64,000 nucleotides of DNA from Streptomyces sp. NBC_00249 (GTDB lineage Bacteria; Actinomycetota; Actinomycetes; Streptomycetales; Streptomycetaceae), in the NCBI RefSeq assembly GCF_026342355.1, contig NZ_JAPEMV010000003.1, positions 248,001 to 312,000 of the forward strand, written 5' to 3'. Below are positions 1 to 8,163 of this stretch, piece after piece. The first letter of the stretch is position 1; each line of letters begins with the position of its first letter. Made by a program: the position numbers and the translations under genes. Below the pieces are notes generated by a model that worked only from the letters and a program-made list of their open reading frames with translations, was not told the origin of the DNA and made no database searches.

Positions 1-171
1 GGCGAGGACATCGACACCTCGCTGGCCCGCCTCACGGCCCTGCGGGTGCCGGGCGGCGGGACGGTCGCCGACGCCGCGGACGCGGTGGTCGCCGGCCTGG
101 ACGCGCAGCACGCCGAGGACGACGTCGCCGTCCTCGCCGCCCGCATCCGCTCCCGCCTCCCGCACCCCTGA
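1..171 (+). CDS. C-terminal end of a PP2C/SpoIIE-type phosphatase (5' truncated)
   Basis: Only the last 56 codons are in the window; reading frame 1 is open from base 1 to a TGA at 169-171. The tail has an acidic ED-D-V-A-V-L stretch followed by a short basic end, the usual last beta strand of SpoIIE/PP2C phosphatases (compare DDVALL at the end of the convergent gene that follows). Such proteins dephosphorylate anti-anti-sigma factors. The gene lies tail to tail with the next one, 10 bases apart. The family call rests on this short motif only. Confidence 0.5.
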   Translation, partial: GEDIDTSLARLTALRVPGGGTVADAADAVVAGLDAQHAEDDVAVLAARIRSRLPHP

Positions 172-181
172 GCGGCGCCGT

Positions 182-2359
182 TCAGGCGTGGGTGCGGGCG
201 ATCAGCAGGGCCACGTCGTCGTGGGTGTCGGGGCGGCGCAGGGCGGACAGCAGCAGGTCGCAGGTCTCCTCGATGGGGCGGGTCGGGCCCGCGAGGAGGT
301 CGGTCAGGGTCAGCAGCCGGGTGTCGATGTCCTGGTCGCGGGTCTCGACGAGCCCGTCGGTGTACAGGACCAGCGCGTCCCCGGGGGCCAGGGTGAGGCT
401 CGTGGTGATGAAGGGGATCCCGCCGACGCCGAGCGGCACCGCGGTGGTCAGCCGCAGCAGCCGCGGATGCCGGCCGGCGCGCAGGTGCACCGGCGGCAGG
501 TGCCCGGCCGTGGAGATGTGGCACAGCCGGGTGTGCGGGTCGTAGACGGCGTACACGCAGGTGGCCATGGCCTCGCCGAGGTCGGCGGTCGCGGCGTCGA
601 GGTGGGTGAGTACCGTCGCCGGATCCAGACCCAGTCGGCCCAGCGCCCGGGCGGTCGCCCGCAGCTGGCCCATGGTGGCGGCCGCGTTGATGCCGCTGCC
701 CATCACGTCGCCGACGACCAGCGCCGTCCGGTCCCCGGTGAGCGGGATGACGTCGAACCAGTCGCCGCCCGTCTCGTCGGCCGCTCCGGCCGGCTGGTAG
801 CGGTACGCGAAGTCCAGGCCCGGAGCCGGGTGGGGGTCCTGCGGCAGCAGATGGCGCTGGAGGGCGAGGGCCGCGTGGCGCTGGCGCTGGAACCAGCGGG
901 CGTTGTCGATGGACACCGCCGCGTGGGCGGCGAGCTCGGACGCCAGCAGGACGTCGTCCGGGCCGAACGGTACGGGGTTGCGGGCGCGCTTGAGGTCCAG
1001 CGCCCCCAGCACCTGGCCGCGGGCGATCAGCGGCACCGCGAGGTACGAGTGCAGCCCCGCCTCCGCGAGCAGCCGGGCGGCGTCCTGGTCACGGGCGATC
1101 CGCGGCAGGTCCTCCGCCAGCACGTGCGGGACGAGCACCGGGCGCCCCGTGCGGGCGCAGCGGGCGACCAGCCGGGTGGGGCCGTAGAGGGCGACGTCCC
1201 CGACCGGGTCGGCGGCCTCCTCGGCCTGCGTGCGGTAGGCCGATTTCACGGCCAGCGCGCGGAACCGTACGGCCCCGCCGGCCGTTCCGTCGCCCGGCCG
1301 GGCGCCCGTCAGGATGACGTCGAGCACGTCGACGGCCGCGATGTCGGCGACCTCCGGCACCACCACGTCCGCCAGCTCCCGGGCGGTGATGTCCAGGTCG
1401 AGGGTGGTCCCGATGCGCACCGACGCGTCGGCGATCAGGGACAGCCGCCGCCGGGCGTGGGCGGCCGACACGGCCGTGCGGTGCTGCTCGGTCACGTCCA
1501 CCACGGAGACCGCCACGCCGATCACGCGGGAGGACTGGTCGTCGAGCCGGTAGACCGACAGCAGCCAGGCCCGCTCGCCGTCCGGGTCCGAGGCGACGCG
1601 CCCGGTGGTGAACTCGTCGAGCATCGGCACCCCGGTCGCCATGACCTGCCGCATCCGCGCCTCGACGGCCGCCGACTCCAGCAGCGGCAGGACCTCCCCG
1701 GTCCGCCCCGCCCGCCCGACCTGCCCGAGCCGGCGCCCCAGGTGCCGGTCGGCGGGCACCCCGTTGATCCGTTCGAGCGCGGGGTTGACCAGGACGTAGC
1801 GCAGCTCGGTGTCGAGGACGGCCAGCCCGATGGGGGACTGGTCGACCAGGCGCATCGACAGCGCCAGATCCCGTTCGACGCGGCGCAGGGTGGCCTGCTC
1901 GGAGGCCAGGCCGAGGGCGAAGAGACGGCCGTTGTCGGCCTGGAGGCGCATGTTGCGGAACTCCACGAGGACGGTCCGCCCGTCCCGGTGGCGCACGGGG
2001 AAGGTGCCCGCCCAGGCGCCGTCACGCTTCATCACCCGTTCGAAGAGGCTCAGCACCCGTTCCTGGTGGGCCTCCTCCACCAGCAGCTTCGCCGCGTAGC
2101 GCCCGAGGGCCTCCTCGGCCGGATAGCCGAACAGGGCGGCGGCCTGGGGGCTCCACAGGCGGATCCGTCCCTCGGCGTCGAGGACCACGGCGGCCACGCC
2201 GAGGACGTCCAGCAGGCCGCCCGCCGCCGCCGGGGTACCGGCTGCCGCAGGACCGGCCGCTGAGGACCCGGTCGGGGAGGAGCCGGACGCCGGGGGCCCG
2301 GTCTCCGGAGATCCCGCCCCGGGGCCGTCGGCCGGCGAAGCGGGCCGCGCATCGGCCAT
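182..2359 (-). CDS. PAS/PAS/GAF-domain SpoIIE-type serine phosphatase
   Basis: A 725-residue cytoplasmic sensor phosphatase, likely acting on an anti-anti-sigma factor in a partner-switching stress pathway. Order: a low-complexity Ala/Gly/Pro head (1-50), a PAS domain (about 53-165, VVLDAEGRIRLWSPQAA), a second PAS (about 175-300, ending in a VVDVTEQ linker), a GAF domain (about 310-490) and a PP2C/SpoIIE catalytic domain (about 515-725). The catalytic domain has the metal-binding GGDWFDV and GDVMGSG motifs and ends in HDDVALL. No kinase-like anti-sigma domain is fused. The ATG at 2359 is chosen because GAGGAGG lies just upstream; a GTG 15 bases earlier falls inside that ribosome site. Confidence 0.9.
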   Translation of the reverse strand: MADARPASPADGPGAGSPETGPPASGSSPTGSSAAGPAAAGTPAAAGGLLDVLGVAAVVLDAEGRIRLWSPQAAALFGYPAEEALGRYAAKLLVEEAHQERVLSLFERVMKRDGAWAGTFPVRHRDGRTVLVEFRNMRLQADNGRLFALGLASEQATLRRVERDLALSMRLVDQSPIGLAVLDTELRYVLVNPALERINGVPADRHLGRRLGQVGRAGRTGEVLPLLESAAVEARMRQVMATGVPMLDEFTTGRVASDPDGERAWLLSVYRLDDQSSRVIGVAVSVVDVTEQHRTAVSAAHARRRLSLIADASVRIGTTLDLDITARELADVVVPEVADIAAVDVLDVILTGARPGDGTAGGAVRFRALAVKSAYRTQAEEAADPVGDVALYGPTRLVARCARTGRPVLVPHVLAEDLPRIARDQDAARLLAEAGLHSYLAVPLIARGQVLGALDLKRARNPVPFGPDDVLLASELAAHAAVSIDNARWFQRQRHAALALQRHLLPQDPHPAPGLDFAYRYQPAGAADETGGDWFDVIPLTGDRTALVVGDVMGSGINAAATMGQLRATARALGRLGLDPATVLTHLDAATADLGEAMATCVYAVYDPHTRLCHISTAGHLPPVHLRAGRHPRLLRLTTAVPLGVGGIPFITTSLTLAPGDALVLYTDGLVETRDQDIDTRLLTLTDLLAGPTRPIEETCDLLLSALRRPDTHDDVALLIARTHA

Positions 2360-2455
2360 GACCGGCCTCCTCACCCGGGCGGACCCCTTTCCATGCTGCG
2401 GCCCCGCACCCGGGCGTGCGACCGGTGGGCCTCCCGGCCGGGCGGGTGGCCGGGC

Positions 2456-3076
2456 TCAGGCCTCCGTCAGGCCGCTCGTGCCGAGGAGCTCGTCGAGGCC
2501 GTCCTTGATCTGCGCCGGTGTCAGGCCGCGGTCCACGGTGAGGTGGCTGATCAGGCTCGGGGTGAGCGGGGCCAGCAGCAGGTGGGCCAGGACCGCGGGG
2601 TCCGCGCCGGGCCGGATCCCGGCGACCAGGGTCGCCACGTGGGTGTGCATGGCGCTGTACGGGCCGCTGGCGTAGCGGGCGCTCGGGGCGGCGACCTCGC
2701 CGGCCAGCATCAGGCGCTGCTGGTCGACGATGCGGTCGGTCAGAGCGTGGAGGAAGGCGCGCAGCCGCTCGGCGGGCGGCGCGTCGGGGCCCAGCGGGGG
2801 AGGGCCGCTCAGGAAGGCCGCCTGGAAGCGCAGCTCGCGGTCGTCCAGGAGGGCGTAGATGAGCTGCGAGACGTCGCCGAACCGGCGGTAGACCGTCCCC
2901 ACCCCGATGCCCGTGGCGTGCGCCACGGCGTTCATGGTGAGCGCGCCGGGACCCTGCTCGGCGACGATCACGGCCGCCGCGTCGAGGATCCGGCGGCGGT
3001 TGCGCGCGGCGTCGGCGCGCTCGGCCGGGGGCCGGCCGTTCGCGAGCGGCAGTTCGATGCGGTGCGGCTGTTCCAC
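2456..3076 (-). CDS. TetR-family transcriptional regulator
   Basis: A 206-residue TetR-type repressor. The helix-turn-helix is at about residues 24-70 (ARNRRRILDAA, then GIGVGTVYRRFGD), followed by an all-helical ligand-binding domain with no recognisable ligand signature. It is transcribed away from the flavoprotein gene starting at 3251. The 174-bp gap holds two near-identical 14-bp palindromes, so it most likely represses itself and that neighbour. The ligand may be a quinone or other redox-active compound, inferred only from the neighbour. Confidence 0.9.
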   Translation of the reverse strand: MEQPHRIELPLANGRPPAERADAARNRRRILDAAAVIVAEQGPGALTMNAVAHATGIGVGTVYRRFGDVSQLIYALLDDRELRFQAAFLSGPPPLGPDAPPAERLRAFLHALTDRIVDQQRLMLAGEVAAPSARYASGPYSAMHTHVATLVAGIRPGADPAVLAHLLLAPLTPSLISHLTVDRGLTPAQIKDGLDELLGTSGLTEA

Positions 3077-3171
3077 GGCGCTCCCCGGCCTCCGGTCTGC
3101 GGATCTGGTGTCCCGGAAGGCCGAGCGTACCGGACCGCTATCCGCTTCCGTGGGAGAAGGGGCTTGTCAAG

Positions 3172-3218
3172 CGGATGACTATCCGGTTCACTTCGGTCAG
3201 GAAGCGGATAGTCATCCG
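3172..3218. promoter_or_regulatory. Twin TetR operators between regulator and flavoprotein
   Basis: Two palindromes, CGGATGACTATCCG (3172-3185) and CGGATAGTCATCCG (3205-3218), share the arms CGGAT and ATCCG around a 4-base centre and are themselves reverse complements. The 15-base outer arms (3171-3185 and 3205-3219) therefore also form a perfect inverted repeat. A degenerate third half (CGCTATCCGC) lies near 3136-3145. The position between divergent genes fits cooperative binding of two TetR dimers. Confidence 0.75.
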
Positions 3219-3250
3219 CTTTCATGTCTCTCCGGGAGGGCTTTCTCGCC

Positions 3251-3865
3251 ATGACCATCAACCCCAAGATCGCCGTCATCTACTACTCGGCGACCGGAAC
3301 CGTCCACCAGCTCGCGCAGGCCGTCGTGGAAGGGGCGCAGAAGGCGGGTGCCGAGGTCCGTCTGCTCCGGGCCCCCGAACTCGCCCCCGACGAGGCGGTC
3401 GACTCCCGTCCGGAGTGGCGCGCGCACGTGGAGGCCACCCGCGACATCCCGACGGTGACCCACGACGACCTCCGCTGGGCCGACGCCTACGCGCTGGGCA
3501 CCCCGACGCGCTTCGGCAACGTCGCGGCGCAGCTGAAGCAGGTCATCGACGGCACCGGCGGCCTGTGGGCACAGGGCGTCTTCGTCGACAAGCCCGCCAC
3601 CGCCTTCGGCAGCGCGGGCAACCTGCACGGCGGCAACGAGTCCACCCTGCTGGCCCTCTACAACACCCTGCACCACTGGGGTTCGCTGATCGTCTCGCCC
3701 GGGTTCACCGACCCGGTCGTCTACGCCGCGAACGGCAACCCGTACGGCACCACGCACGCCACCTCCGCGGGCGCTCCGGGCGAGAACATCCTCGAGGCGG
3801 CCCGCTACCAGGGCGCGCGGCTGGCGGGCGTCACCGCCCGTCTGCTGGCCGGAAGCCGCGTCTGA
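3251..3865 (+). CDS. WrbA-like flavodoxin / NAD(P)H:quinone oxidoreductase
   Basis: A 204-residue soluble flavoprotein expected to bind FMN and reduce quinones by two electrons. The N-terminal IAVIYYSATGTVHQLA is the flavodoxin phosphate-binding loop; GTPTRFGNVAAQLKQ and FGSAGNLHGGNE are the other FMN-contacting segments typical of WrbA. The length matches WrbA (about 200). ATG 3251 is preferred to an in-frame start at 3224 because GGGAGG lies at 3233-3238. It faces the TetR gene across twin operators, so it is probably derepressed by an electrophile or quinone. Confidence 0.9.
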   Translation: MTINPKIAVIYYSATGTVHQLAQAVVEGAQKAGAEVRLLRAPELAPDEAVDSRPEWRAHVEATRDIPTVTHDDLRWADAYALGTPTRFGNVAAQLKQVIDGTGGLWAQGVFVDKPATAFGSAGNLHGGNESTLLALYNTLHHWGSLIVSPGFTDPVVYAANGNPYGTTHATSAGAPGENILEAARYQGARLAGVTARLLAGSRV

Positions 3866-3891
3866 GGGCGGCCGGCGGTGTTCCGGGGTGC

Positions 3892-3923
3892 GTCACCGCC
3901 GCCCGGGTGCGGGCGGCGGTGAC
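3892..3923. terminator. Bidirectional hairpin terminator
   Basis: GTCACCGCCGCCC (3892-3904) pairs perfectly with GGGCGGCGGTGAC (3911-3923) around a 6-base loop, between two convergent genes. No U-tract follows, which is usual for actinomycete terminators. Confidence 0.7.
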
Positions 3924-3938
3924 CTGGGGTGGCGCCGG

Positions 3939-4439
3939 TCAGTGGAACAGCATGGACGCGCCCCCGGCCGGGGTGGCGACGGAGCCGGGGCACAGGAAGC
4001 TGCCGGAGGTCTTGGTGGCGGTGAAGGCCCGGTTGACGTACTTCCTCGTGGTCCCGTCGCGGTCCCAGACGAGGTTCGTGGCCTTGTAGCGGCAGGAGAT
4101 GAAGCTCTGCTGCCCGGTGATGTCGATCAGGTCGGTGCGGGCGGTGGCGCCGGCGTCGTCGAAGGTGAAGGCCGGGTTGTTGTTGAGGGCGGCGGTGATG
4201 CCGCCGTCGCAGGCGAGGTTGCCGCCGGGCTTGTTGACGGTGGTGCGGTCGACCGTGAGCGCGGCCGGGGGAACGGCGCTGGTCCGGGCATTGCTCCAGG
4301 TGCAGGTGCTGCCCGCGACGACGATGACGCCGTCGACGCGCTGGTCGGCGGCGCCGCCGGACGCGGCGGCCGTCGTAGCGGTTCCCAGGGTGGCCGCCAG
4401 GGCCGCCACCGCCATGCCGAGTTTCGTGAGGTGCCTCAT
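3939..4439 (-). CDS. Small secreted protein, function unknown
   Basis: A 166-residue exported protein. Residues 1-25 form a signal peptide (basic RHLTK, hydrophobic core, then TTAAASGG as the likely cleavage region). The mature part has four cysteines (in STCTW, LACDG, ISCRY and FLCPG), which suggests two disulfides in a small beta-rich domain. No family was recognised. The ATG at 4439 is fixed by AAGGAGGAG 7 bases upstream. It ends against the convergent flavoprotein gene, with a hairpin between. Confidence 0.75.
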   Translation of the reverse strand: MRHLTKLGMAVAALAATLGTATTAAASGGAADQRVDGVIVVAGSTCTWSNARTSAVPPAALTVDRTTVNKPGGNLACDGGITAALNNNPAFTFDDAGATARTDLIDITGQQSFISCRYKATNLVWDRDGTTRKYVNRAFTATKTSGSFLCPGSVATPAGGASMLFH

Positions 4440-4610
4440 GTCGCTCCTCCTTGACACGTCCTTGTGGGGGTGTGGTGCGAGGCCGTTCGGAGTGCGCCAC
4501 GGAGCGTGCCACAAGGGTCGTGAGATGTCATGAGCACATCACGCATTGGCCGGAAGGTGGCCCTGCGCAAGGGGGAGGGGGAGAGGGGGGAAGGGGCGAA
4601 CGGGTACGCG

Positions 4611-4862
4611 TCAGGGGATGTCGGTGTCCGGTGCTTCGCCCTCGTAGAGGTACGGGGCATCGCCCTGCCACTCCACCAGCGGGGTCGGCTCCCCGAGGAC
4701 CAGCTCGTCGGGGTCCGGCACCTCGGCGCGGCGCAGGAACTCGATCACGTCCGCGTCCGAGTACGCGACACCGAGGGCCGTTTCCCGGTCCTGCACGCGC
4801 AGGCTCACCCGGCGGCCGCCGGAAGGCGAGACGCGGTGGACGACGATCGGCGCGTGCTCCAT
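4611..4862 (-). CDS. Conserved small hypothetical protein
   Basis: An 83-residue acidic protein without a signal or membrane segment. It begins MEHAPIVVHRV, has a central ALGVAYSDADVIEFLRRA segment and ends in an acidic EGEAPDTD tail. Similar short proteins occur in many Streptomyces, but I know of no assigned role. GGAGGG is only one or two bases from the ATG, so the start is a little uncertain. It is divergent from the sensor kinase gene at 5001. Confidence 0.6.
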   Translation of the reverse strand: MEHAPIVVHRVSPSGGRRVSLRVQDRETALGVAYSDADVIEFLRRAEVPDPDELVLGEPTPLVEWQGDAPYLYEGEAPDTDIP

Positions 4863-4923
4863 CCCTCCACCCTGGGCCCGGGACGCCGACGACGCATCCG
4901 GGCGGGCGGCGGCGTACCCCGGC

Positions 4924-4941
4924 GTACTACCTGGGGAGTAC
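4924..4941. promoter_or_regulatory. Palindrome GTACTACCTGGGGAGTAC, candidate response-regulator site
   Basis: An 18-base inverted repeat about 60 bases upstream of the sensor kinase start. The same pattern (GTACT-N-CC-N-GGGGA-AGTAC type) recurs at 6928-6945 upstream of the membrane protein gene that follows the response regulator. The shared site suggests autoregulation and a common regulon of the NarL-type regulator. Confidence 0.6.
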
Positions 4942-4988
4942 CCCGGAAACGCTACGCCGGGGTGACGCGGGTGACGGCGGCCCGCGTC

Positions 4989-4994
4989 TAGCGT
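4989..4994 (+). promoter_or_regulatory. -10 element TAGCGT of a probable leaderless promoter
   Basis: TAGCGT lies 6 bases before the ATG of the kinase gene, so transcription would begin at or next to the start codon. There is no Shine-Dalgarno sequence. Leaderless mRNAs of this kind are frequent in Streptomyces. No convincing -35 hexamer is seen. Confidence 0.5.
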
Positions 4995-5000
4995 GACCGT

Positions 5001-6179
5001 ATGGAACATCAGCGCGAGCATCCCGGACCCCCGTGGCGACGGTGGGTGGAGCGGGCCGGCCGGGGGCCGGCCTGGCGGTCGGCGCTGCTCGTCGCCGTCG
5101 TCGCCCAGATCGGCTCCGGCCTGGCCGCGCAGGCACAGAGCGGGCGGGTGGAGCTCGACTGGGCCGGGCGGCTCCTGCTGCTCCTCGGCCCCGCCCTGCT
5201 CGTGGTGCGCCACCGCCATCCGGTGCCCGTCGTGTACGGGGTCTCGGCCGTCACCCTCGTGTACCTCGCGGCCGGATACCCCTACGGCCCCGTCTTCATC
5301 AGCCTGGCCGTGGCCTGCTTCGCCGCCGTCATCGCCGGACACCGAAGAGCCGCCTGGGGAGCCGTCGGGCTCCTCTGGGCCGGGCACCTGCTCCTCGGGC
5401 ACTGGCTCTACCGCTACCTCCCGCCCGCCGGCGACGGCCCCGCGCCGTGGGGGCAGGAGCTGGGCGCCACCGCCTGGGTGCTCGCGATCCTCGCCCTCTC
5501 CGAACTGGTCCGCGTACGTCGTGAGCAGTGGTCCCGCGAGCGGACCGAGCGAGCCGCCGCCGAAAGACGCCGGGCCGACGAGGAACGCCTGCGCATCGCC
5601 CGCGAACTGCACGACGTCCTCGCCCACAGCATCGCCGTGATCAATGTCCAGGCCGGGGTCGGACTGGCCCTCCTCGACAGCGACCCCGAGCAGGCCCGTA
5701 CCGCGCTCACCACCATCAAGGCGGCCAGCAAGGAGGCGCTCGGCGAGGTCCGGCAGGTCCTCGACACCCTGCGCGCCCCCGGCGCCGCCCCCCGCGCCCC
5801 CGCCCCCGGGCTCGACCGGCTCCCGGAGCTCGTCGAACAGGCCGCGGCGGCCGGGCTCGGCGTGCACATCGACACCGAGGGGCAGGCCCGTACCCTGCCG
5901 CCCGGCGCCGACCTGGCCGCCTTCCGGATCCTCCAGGAGGCCCTCACCAACGTGGTCCGCCACTCCGGTTCGCGCACCGCCCGCGTCCGCCTCGCCTGGC
6001 AGCCGCACTCACTGGAACTGCGGGTGGACGACGACGGCCCCGCCACCGGCAGCCCGGCGGGCGGCAGCGGCAACGGACTCGCCGGAATGCGCGAACGGGC
6101 CGGCGCACTCGGTGGCACCATCGAAGCCGGTCCACGCCCGGACGGCGGCTTCCGGGTGGTCGCCAGGCTCCCCCTGTGA
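5001..6179 (+). CDS. Two-component sensor histidine kinase, NarL-partner type
   Basis: A 392-residue membrane kinase. The N-terminal 170 residues carry five or six hydrophobic segments (about 27-45, 56-70, 75-92, 97-112, 117-134, 152-170). A charged coiled linker follows, then a HisKA_3 dimerisation domain with the phospho-acceptor H204 in RELHDVLAHS, and a HATPase domain with the N-box LQEALTNVVRHS and a G-box near NGLAGMRERA. There is no large extracellular sensor domain, so the signal is probably sensed in the membrane. The response regulator follows after 31 bases with its own GAGGAGG site. Confidence 0.92.
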   Translation: MEHQREHPGPPWRRWVERAGRGPAWRSALLVAVVAQIGSGLAAQAQSGRVELDWAGRLLLLLGPALLVVRHRHPVPVVYGVSAVTLVYLAAGYPYGPVFISLAVACFAAVIAGHRRAAWGAVGLLWAGHLLLGHWLYRYLPPAGDGPAPWGQELGATAWVLAILALSELVRVRREQWSRERTERAAAERRRADEERLRIARELHDVLAHSIAVINVQAGVGLALLDSDPEQARTALTTIKAASKEALGEVRQVLDTLRAPGAAPRAPAPGLDRLPELVEQAAAAGLGVHIDTEGQARTLPPGADLAAFRILQEALTNVVRHSGSRTARVRLAWQPHSLELRVDDDGPATGSPAGGSGNGLAGMRERAGALGGTIEAGPRPDGGFRVVARLPL

Positions 6180-6210
6180 GGCGGCCGGCCGTACCGCCCG
6201 AGGAGGCACC

Positions 6211-6876
6211 GTGATCCGCGTACTGCTCGCCGACGACCAACTGCTCGTCCGAGCGGGATTCCGGGCCCTGCTCGACGCCCAGCCCGACATCGAGGTCGTG
6301 GGGGAGGCGGCCGACGGGGACGGGGCCGTCCGGCTGGTCCGGGAACTGCGCCCCGACGTCGTCCTCATGGACATCCGCATGCCCGTCCTCGACGGTCTCG
6401 CCGCCACCCGCGCGATCACCGGGGAGCCGGAGCTCGCCGCCGTCAGGGTGGTCATGCTCACCACCTTCGAACTCGACGAGTACGTCTTCGAGGCGATCCG
6501 CTCCGGTGCCTCCGGCTTCCTGGTCAAGGACACCGAGCCGGAGGAACTGCTACGGGCGGTACGGGCGGTGGTCGAGGGCGACGCCCTGCTGTCCCCGGGC
6601 GTCACCCGCCGCCTCATCGCGGAGTTCGCCGCCCGGTCCAAGCGGCCCGCCGCCGCCGTGGGCCTGGAGCCCCTCACCGAACGCGAGCGGGAGGTGATGA
6701 CCCTGGTCGGCATGGGCCTGACCAACGAGGAGATCGCCCGCCGCCTGGTCGTCAGCCCGCTCACCGCCAAGACCCACGTCAGCCGCACCATGGTCAAACT
6801 CGGCGCCCGCGACCGCGCCCAACTGGTCGTCCTCGCCTACGAGTCCGGGCTGGTCCGGCCCGGCTGGCTCGGCTGA
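6211..6876 (+). CDS. LuxR/NarL-family response regulator
   Basis: A 221-residue DNA-binding response regulator paired with the upstream kinase. The receiver domain (1-120) has the acidic pair D8-D9, the phospho-acceptor D54 in VLMDIRMP and the conserved lysine in FLVKDTEP. The C-terminal LuxR helix-turn-helix (about 155-215) contains LTEREREVMTLVGMGLTNEE and AKTHVSRTM. The GTG start follows GAGGAGG at 6200-6206. The likely target sites are the 18-base palindromes at 4924-4941 and 6928-6945. Confidence 0.93.
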   Translation: MIRVLLADDQLLVRAGFRALLDAQPDIEVVGEAADGDGAVRLVRELRPDVVLMDIRMPVLDGLAATRAITGEPELAAVRVVMLTTFELDEYVFEAIRSGASGFLVKDTEPEELLRAVRAVVEGDALLSPGVTRRLIAEFAARSKRPAAAVGLEPLTEREREVMTLVGMGLTNEEIARRLVVSPLTAKTHVSRTMVKLGARDRAQLVVLAYESGLVRPGWLG

Positions 6877-6927
6877 CCCCGCCCGGGCGGGCCCGCCCAG
6901 ACTGTCGGGGTCCGCGCGCCCGGCCCC

Positions 6928-6945
6928 GTACTCCCGGGGAAGTAC
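6928..6945. promoter_or_regulatory. Palindrome GTACTCCCGGGGAAGTAC, second copy of the candidate operator
   Basis: An 18-base inverted repeat about 100 bases before the SHOCT membrane protein start. It matches the palindrome upstream of the kinase gene at all outer positions. Confidence 0.6.
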
Positions 6946-7041
6946 GGACGGTGCAGCCGGCCGTACGACGACCGGGACACCCTCCCGGAGCCAGTCTCGG
7001 AGTGAAACGGAACGTCCACACTCCCGAGGAGCTGAACCGAG

Positions 7042-7374
7042 ATGACTTCCCCACTCACCCTCCCGACCCCGCCCCCCTTCGACGGGCTCACCACCCTCGC
7101 CTTCGACGGCCCGGGCCCGTGGATCCTCCTCCTGCCCCTCGTCTGGGCGGCGGTCGTCGTCACGGTCGTCACCGTGCTCCGCCGCACCGTCTGGCGCGGC
7201 GGCCGCCGCGCCCCCTGGCAGCCCGCCCGTGGAGCCGCGTACGGCGCGAACTCCCCGATCGCGATCCTCGGCCGGCGCTTCGCCACCGGTGAGATCGACG
7301 AGGACGAGTACTGGCGCCGGCTGTCCGTCCTGGACGAGCAGTTCGGCCGCTCCCTCAAGGACGGTGCCGCATGA
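7042..7374 (+). CDS. Small membrane protein with C-terminal SHOCT domain
   Basis: A 110-residue protein with one transmembrane segment (about 27-46, WILLLPLVWAAVVVTVV). A basic cytoplasmic stretch follows, then a SHOCT-like helical hairpin (about 72-104, LGRRFATGEIDEDEYWRRL). SHOCT domains are short oligomerisation modules common in bacterial membrane proteins. GAGGAG at 7025-7030 supports the ATG. With a copy of the 18-base palindrome upstream, it is the best candidate target of the preceding two-component system. Confidence 0.8.
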   Translation: MTSPLTLPTPPPFDGLTTLAFDGPGPWILLLPLVWAAVVVTVVTVLRRTVWRGGRRAPWQPARGAAYGANSPIAILGRRFATGEIDEDEYWRRLSVLDEQFGRSLKDGAA

Positions 7375-7468
7375 GCCGTCTCTTCCGGATCTTGACCGCC
7401 GTGGTCGCCGGGCGGTGTCTGCGCCGATACTGGGCATGACCGTAGGGCACATGAAGGGGGATCAGGTG

Positions 7469-8098
7469 ATGGAGAACGACCCAGTGGTGGAGATAACCTC
7501 CGAGGCCGAACTGCGCGAACTGCTCGGGGAGCCCACGGCGGTGGCCCGGTCGAAGGAACGGCGGACCCTGCACGAGCACGACCGGCAGTGGCTGGAGCAG
7601 TCCTCCTTCTGCCTGATCGCCACCTCCGCCGCCGACGGCACCTGCGACGTCTCGCCGAAGGGTGACCCGCCCGGTTTCACCAAGGTCCTCGACGACACCA
7701 CGATCGCGATCCCGGACCGCCCCGGGAACCGCCGTGCCGACGGGTTCCGCAACATCCTGTCCAACCCCCGCGTCGGCCTCCTCTTCGTGGTGCCCGGCCG
7801 GGCCGACACCCTCCGGATCAACGGCCGGGCCCGGCTGGTGCGCGAGGCGCCCTTCTTCGACGACATGACCGTCCGGGGGCACCGGCCGGCCATCGCCCTC
7901 GTCGTCGAGATCGACCAGGTCTACTTCCACTGCCCGAAGGCCTTCCTGCGCGCCGACCTGTGGAAGCCGCAGACCTGGAACCCCGAGGCGGTGCCGTCCC
8001 GGGCGAGGATCTCCAAGAGCCTGGAGCGGACCGACATGCCGCTGGAGGACCTGGAGCGCCACTACGGCCCCCAGTACGCCGACACCATCTACAGCTGA
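7469..8098 (+). CDS. Pyridoxamine 5'-phosphate oxidase-family FMN protein (MSMEG_1061-like)
   Basis: A 209-residue soluble split-barrel flavoprotein. The conserved pieces are SSFCLIATSAADGTCDVSPK, a DDTTIAIPDRPGNRRADGF stretch and NPRVGLLFVVPGRADTLR. A C-terminal FHCPKAFLRADLW segment precedes a helical end. The family binds FMN or F420 and reduces small molecules; the substrate is not predictable. ATG 7469 follows a GGGGG run 8 bases upstream; in-frame ATGs at 7451 and 7433 are alternatives. Confidence 0.85.
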   Translation: MENDPVVEITSEAELRELLGEPTAVARSKERRTLHEHDRQWLEQSSFCLIATSAADGTCDVSPKGDPPGFTKVLDDTTIAIPDRPGNRRADGFRNILSNPRVGLLFVVPGRADTLRINGRARLVREAPFFDDMTVRGHRPAIALVVEIDQVYFHCPKAFLRADLWKPQTWNPEAVPSRARISKSLERTDMPLEDLERHYGPQYADTIYS

Positions 8099-8163
8099 CC
8101 CCGTAGGGCCGCACCCCGCGCCGGTCCGCCGCGCGGGCCGGTCCCGCGTGGCACGCTGGACCC

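Noticed and set aside
3212-3757. Antisense frame of 181 codons over the flavoprotein gene
   Set aside because: It mirrors the strong third-position GC of the real gene and has no start site or motif.
4611-6008. Long leftward open frame of 465 codons
   Set aside because: Only its last 83 codons look like a real protein. The rest is antisense to the sensor kinase, with GC-bias composition and no family motifs.
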